NCBI GenBank assembly: GCA_964603155.1
Contig: CAZRTZ010000075.1
Location: 1-9,794 of the forward strand
Reading direction: 5' to 3'
Source of the DNA: VAUL01 sp964603155
GTDB taxonomy: Bacteria; Desulfobacterota; Desulfuromonadia; Desulfuromonadales; BM103
DNA: 9,794 nucleotides
Under the pieces are notes generated by a model. It was not told the DNA's origin. It saw nothing but the letters and a program-made list of their open reading frames with translations, and ran no database searches. Positions 7,135 to 9,794 of this stretch are shown one piece after another. The position numbers and the translations under genes are program-made. Numbering within the stretch: position 1 is the stretch's first letter; each line of letters begins with the position of its first letter.

Positions 7135-8289
7135 TTAGCCTCGCATTGCCGATTCAGGGTCGGTGATAGCAGCATTCCAGGCAGGGATGATCGTGCTGGC
7201 AATGTATGGGACGACAGTCAGGAAGCCGATTGTCAGAAGCTGATAGAAATCAATAAACGGGGTCAACCGGAAATCAGGGAAGAGGACGGACCAACCCTTA
7301 AGTACCGGCGCAAGAACCGTTGCGTCCCAATAGAAGACGTGCACATAAGCGGTCAGTATCCCCAGAAGAAGAGCGGTCAAAGAAATTACCAGCCCTTCCC
7401 AGAATTTCAGTTCGAGGATATCGGAGGTCTCCCATCCCAGTGCCTTGAGGATGCCGATCTCCCGCTTTTCTTCGGCACTGATACCGGTGGCCTTGTCCCA
7501 TGCCAGGATGCAAAAGGCAATGAGGGCGGCAGAAAAAACGGTCAGCATCATGCCGCTCCGCCAGTTAAACACCCCGGCATAGGTCTGTAAAATCTCATTG
7601 CGGGTGATGGGGCGCGAGTCGGGGATTATGCGCTTGATTTTAGCGGCGACGGTATTGATCTCTGCGGGGTTTGCAACCTTGACGGCCAAGTCCGTGGCGC
7701 GATCGGGGGGGAAAGTGAAGAAACGGATCAGGTCCTCTCTCTCGAGAACCACAAGGTCGTTGGTCAACAGTTCGGACTCGGAACGGAATACGCCGACCAC
7801 AGTCAGGACCGTTCCGGTATTGGTGCTGTCTACCAGGATCAGGTCGTCACCGGAGCCGACCTTGCGCACGTTGGCAACGCCTTGGCCAATGGCACATTCG
7901 TTATTCCCGGCAGGAAGGCGCCCGTCGACCATCGTCAGTTCCTGGTGAACGGACTCAATGCCCTGAAGAGTATAATTGGCCTCGACTAAGGCGTCATAAT
8001 AGTAGCCCCAGTAGCGAGGTTTGACCTCGGTCACTCCCGGGATTTTCCGGATTTGCGCAATGGCTTCCGTCGATATAAGGTCGTGTCGACCAGCCGAAAG
8101 CCGTTGTACGACCAACTCCGGTCCGCCGTCGAGCAGGCGGCTGGCCTCGGTTTTCAGCGCATGCGTGAGCAAGAGGATCGAAGCGAGGATGGCGATGGTG
8201 AAGGTATAGACTGCCAACAGGGAGAGGTTTTTGTATCTCCGGCGCAGCAGCGAGGAGAGGGCGAATTCAAGGATTTTTAGGTGGCGCAT
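7135..8289 (-). CDS. ABC transporter permease, FtsX/MacB/LolC type
   Basis: A 384-residue protein with the classic four-segment FtsX topology: one membrane segment at about 22-44, a periplasmic domain of about 200 residues (50-245), then three segments at about 246-264, 298-319 and 350-371. The cytoplasmic coupling helix EEKREIGILKALGWETSDIL (273-292) is the hallmark of the family, and periplasmic pieces such as VVGVFRSESELLTNDLVVL fit the MacB periplasmic core domain. ATG 8289 is preferred (GGAG 9 bases upstream, 22 bases after the previous stop). A GTG at 8325 in the same frame overlaps the upstream gene by 14 bases. As there is only one permease gene, a homodimer is likely. Such pumps extract or export lipids, peptides or lipoproteins, or act on periplasmic partners. 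Given its neighbours, it may act on a copper-handling protein, which is inference. Confidence 0.92.
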   Translation of the reverse strand: MRHLKILEFALSSLLRRRYKNLSLLAVYTFTIAILASILLLTHALKTEASRLLDGGPELVVQRLSAGRHDLISTEAIAQIRKIPGVTEVKPRYWGYYYDALVEANYTLQGIESVHQELTMVDGRLPAGNNECAIGQGVANVRKVGSGDDLILVDSTNTGTVLTVVGVFRSESELLTNDLVVLEREDLIRFFTFPPDRATDLAVKVANPAEINTVAAKIKRIIPDSRPITRNEILQTYAGVFNWRSGMMLTVFSAALIAFCILAWDKATGISAEEKREIGILKALGWETSDILELKFWEGLVISLTALLLGILTAYVHVFYWDATVLAPVLKGWSVLFPDFRLTPFIDFYQLLTIGFLTVVPYIASTIIPAWNAAITDPESAMRG

Positions 8290-8311
8290 CAAGGATGGCT
8301 CCGGCGTGGGT

Positions 8312-8611
8312 TCACGGCTGAACACCTTTGCCTTTGACTGGAGCCAGGATCGAGCCGGCCGGGAAGTGTTCCAAAGCCGATGGCAGGTCTTGGAATGGGG
8401 TGAAGTGATCGGCTTGCGAGGGGTGGCGAGTGTAGCGGGCTTCGGTCCAAAGGGCCAGGTCAGTCAACTGTAAGGTTGCAACCGTCACTTCCAGCGCGGG
8501 CTGTTGCCCCTCCGAGAAGGTCTTGATTCGGGCTACTCCTTGCAGAAAAAGCGTCATCAGCAAAATTGTCTGCACAAGGGTCAGCCCGATAAATACCTTG
8601 TGCTTGTTCAT
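8312..8611 (-). CDS. Small membrane-anchored protein of unknown function in the NosL/ABC operon
   Basis: A 99-residue protein whose ATG overlaps the NosL-like stop (ATGA, 8608-8611) and has no clear ribosome site of its own, so translation is probably coupled. Residues 5-27 form a single membrane segment or uncleaved signal (VFIGLTLVQTILLMTLFLQG), leaving a periplasmic part of about 70 residues. That part contains RYTRHPSQADHFTPFQDLP and LEHFPAGSILAPV, with three histidines (H63, H68 and H82) and no cysteine. I know no family for it. The low-complexity-free tail, fixed operon position and correct coupling argue that it is real. It might be an accessory subunit of the ABC permease or a metal-presenting anchor. 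Neither is shown by the sequence. Confidence 0.75.
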   Translation of the reverse strand: MNKHKVFIGLTLVQTILLMTLFLQGVARIKTFSEGQQPALEVTVATLQLTDLALWTEARYTRHPSQADHFTPFQDLPSALEHFPAGSILAPVKGKGVQP

Positions 8612-9081
8612 GGTGCGGCAGGCAGTTCGATAAATTGTTGCCCATCAAACCGCATGATTTTAGTGCCACCGTGATCACGCTTGAAGGTCTCGACATTGTC
8701 ACGGCCCTGCACGGGCACCATTTCATCCCCCATCGGCCCGCGCACATCGCTGCCGACAATAAAATAAACCTCTTTGGCAGGCATGGTCCGAGTGGTGTAG
8801 TATTCCGTGACATAGATCCCTGCGATATCGTCTGCCTTGGCCTGGGGCCGGTAGTCGGACAGATTGAAAAAGTAGACGAACATGTCCTTGGGGCCGTCAA
8901 AAAATTGGTGGCTGCCATCGCGAAATTGGATCGTAGCCACCCAGGCGGGGAATGGCGAGACAAACATGCCGCAGACTGAACAGCGATCCTTGTCACTGGG
9001 GGCAGGTACGGGGGTGCCCCATACGGCAGGTGCCAGCAAATGCACAAAAAGTAAGACCGCAAAACACCGGCTCAGAAGCAT
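8608..9081 (-). CDS. nosL: NosL-like copper-binding protein
   Basis: A 157-residue exported protein. ATG 9081 is chosen because GGGAGG lies 10 bases upstream and a signal peptide follows immediately (hydrophobic 7-21, cleavage near VWG/TPV). The frame is open further upstream, but that stretch is not signal-like. The mature start carries the NosL hallmark DRCSVCGMF (C34, C37, M39), then FRDGSHQFFDGPKDMFVYF (53-71), and later GPMGDEMVPV (116-125), matching the NosL pattern of a Pro-Met-Gly loop. NosL proteins bind Cu(I) in the periplasm and assist assembly of the copper sites of N2O reductase. Most are lipoproteins, but this one shows no lipobox cysteine at the cleavage site. It is the first gene of the run. 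No nosZ is visible, so the true copper client may differ. The symbol is by family only. Confidence 0.88.
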   Translation of the reverse strand: MLLSRCFAVLLFVHLLAPAVWGTPVPAPSDKDRCSVCGMFVSPFPAWVATIQFRDGSHQFFDGPKDMFVYFFNLSDYRPQAKADDIAGIYVTEYYTTRTMPAKEVYFIVGSDVRGPMGDEMVPVQGRDNVETFKRDHGGTKIMRFDGQQFIELPAAP

Positions 9082-9091
9082 TTTTTCACAT

Positions 9092-9097
9092 CCTCCC
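9092..9097 (-). promoter_or_regulatory. Ribosome binding site that sets the NosL-like start
   Basis: GGGAGG on the minus strand, 10 bases before ATG 9081. An ATG within the site (GGATGTGA) is followed at once by TGA, so it cannot serve as a start. This supports a 157-residue product over the longer open frame reaching 9210. Confidence 0.7.
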
Positions 9098-9116
9098 AAA
9101 GGCAACACCGTAAATC

Positions 9117-9130
9117 TTGGGCTGTCCCAA
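9117..9130. repeat. Short inverted repeat in the leader of the NosL operon
   Basis: TTGGG (9117-9121) and CCCAA (9126-9130) are separated by four bases. If transcription starts near 9133 this lies at the extreme 5' end of the mRNA and could form a small hairpin, or be a protein-binding site overlapping the start. Five-base arms are short enough to arise by chance. Confidence 0.25.
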
Positions 9131-9139
9131 TGATTGCCA

Positions 9140-9168
9140 AGTAAACCACATAAGGACTGACCTCGCAA
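9140..9168 (-). promoter_or_regulatory. Candidate sigma70-type promoter for the NosL operon
   Basis: On the minus strand TTGCGA (9163-9168; 4 of 6 to the -35 consensus) and TTTACT (9140-9145; 4 of 6 to the -10) are separated by exactly 17 bases. A TG lies one base before the -10, giving an extended -10. The start of transcription would be near 9133, with a leader of about 50 bases to ATG 9081. It sits in the only non-coding gap upstream of the operon, after the groEL terminator. Confidence 0.5.
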
Positions 9169-9250
9169 TCTTAACCCCGCGGTTTTTTTGACGCAGACAT
9201 TGAAAGCCATCTAAACCGGTGATGCCGGGGGGCTGCTCTCAGCGGCCGGG

Positions 9251-9288
9251 ATCAAAACGAAAGAGCCCACCGTTGCCGGTGGGCTCTT
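9251..9288 (-). terminator. Intrinsic terminator of groEL
   Basis: A perfect 12-bp GC-rich stem (9261-9272 with 9277-9288) closes a four-base loop. On the minus strand it is followed by TCGTTTTGAT, a T-rich tail. It lies 31 bases after the groEL stop. On the plus strand no T-run follows, so it acts for groEL only. It also insulates the NosL operon from the chaperonin transcript. Confidence 0.9.
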
Positions 9289-9318
9289 CCCGTTCAGGCC
9301 TAAACCTAAACCTGAATG

Positions 9319-9794
<476 letters not shown>

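Noticed and set aside
9082..9210. N-terminal extension of the NosL-like protein
   Set aside because: It would place 43 non-signal residues before the hydrophobic segment and overlaps the candidate promoter. The GGGAGG before 9081 supports the shorter form.
9299..9313. Short tandem repeat CCTAAA after groEL
   Set aside because: It has only two and a half copies in the short gap between the groEL stop and its terminator. Chance is a sufficient explanation.

Overview
The window is GC-rich bacterial DNA from a Gram-negative organism that respires with c-type cytochromes. Every gene I can support lies on the minus strand. The mix of NosL-like, SCO and cytochrome c genes beside a very large SdrD/Cna-B-like secreted protein is what I would expect in a Geobacter/Desulfuromonas-type bacterium. 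That taxonomic guess is inference only, since no marker other than a GroEL fragment is present.

Layout, read in the direction of transcription (right to left). (1) 9319-9794 is the C-terminal third of GroEL, closed by a strong intrinsic terminator at 9251-9288. (2) After a roughly 180-base gap with a plausible sigma70-type promoter (9140-9168), a tightly packed run of seven genes begins. It contains a NosL-like copper-binding protein (8608-9081), a 99-residue membrane-anchored protein of unknown function (8312-8611), an FtsX/MacB-type ABC permease (7135-8289), its LolD/MacB-type ATPase (6437-7129), a polytopic membrane protein with Cys/His motifs and no recognised family (5421-6440), an SCO-family copper chaperone (4825-5406), and a fusion of a monoheme cytochrome c with a periplasmic-binding-protein-like domain (3089-4819). 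Gaps are 0-22 bases; three junctions are ATGA stop/start overlaps (the last if the earlier possible start of the fusion gene is used). This looks like one translationally coupled operon. (3) A 219-base intergenic region holds an 8-bp inverted repeat just upstream of an extended -10 element. (4) From 2869 to the left edge runs the first 956 codons of a very large secreted protein with SdrD/Cna-B-like folds and Asp/Asn-rich calcium-binding-like loops. It has no stop in the window.

How the parts may work together: NosL and SCO proteins are periplasmic Cu(I) handlers that help build copper centres (N2O reductase, the CuA site of cytochrome oxidase). Here they sit with an ABC transporter unlike NosDFY, two uncharacterised membrane proteins and an unusual cytochrome-binding-protein fusion. 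No nosZ, cox or cbb3 gene is visible. The best reading is an envelope copper-delivery or redox-maturation module whose client enzyme is not in the window. Part of it may be undescribed. The large secreted protein may be a separate transcription unit or the operon's distal gene. On the plus strand I see no convincing gene; the long plus-strand open frames are shadows of the minus-strand genes.
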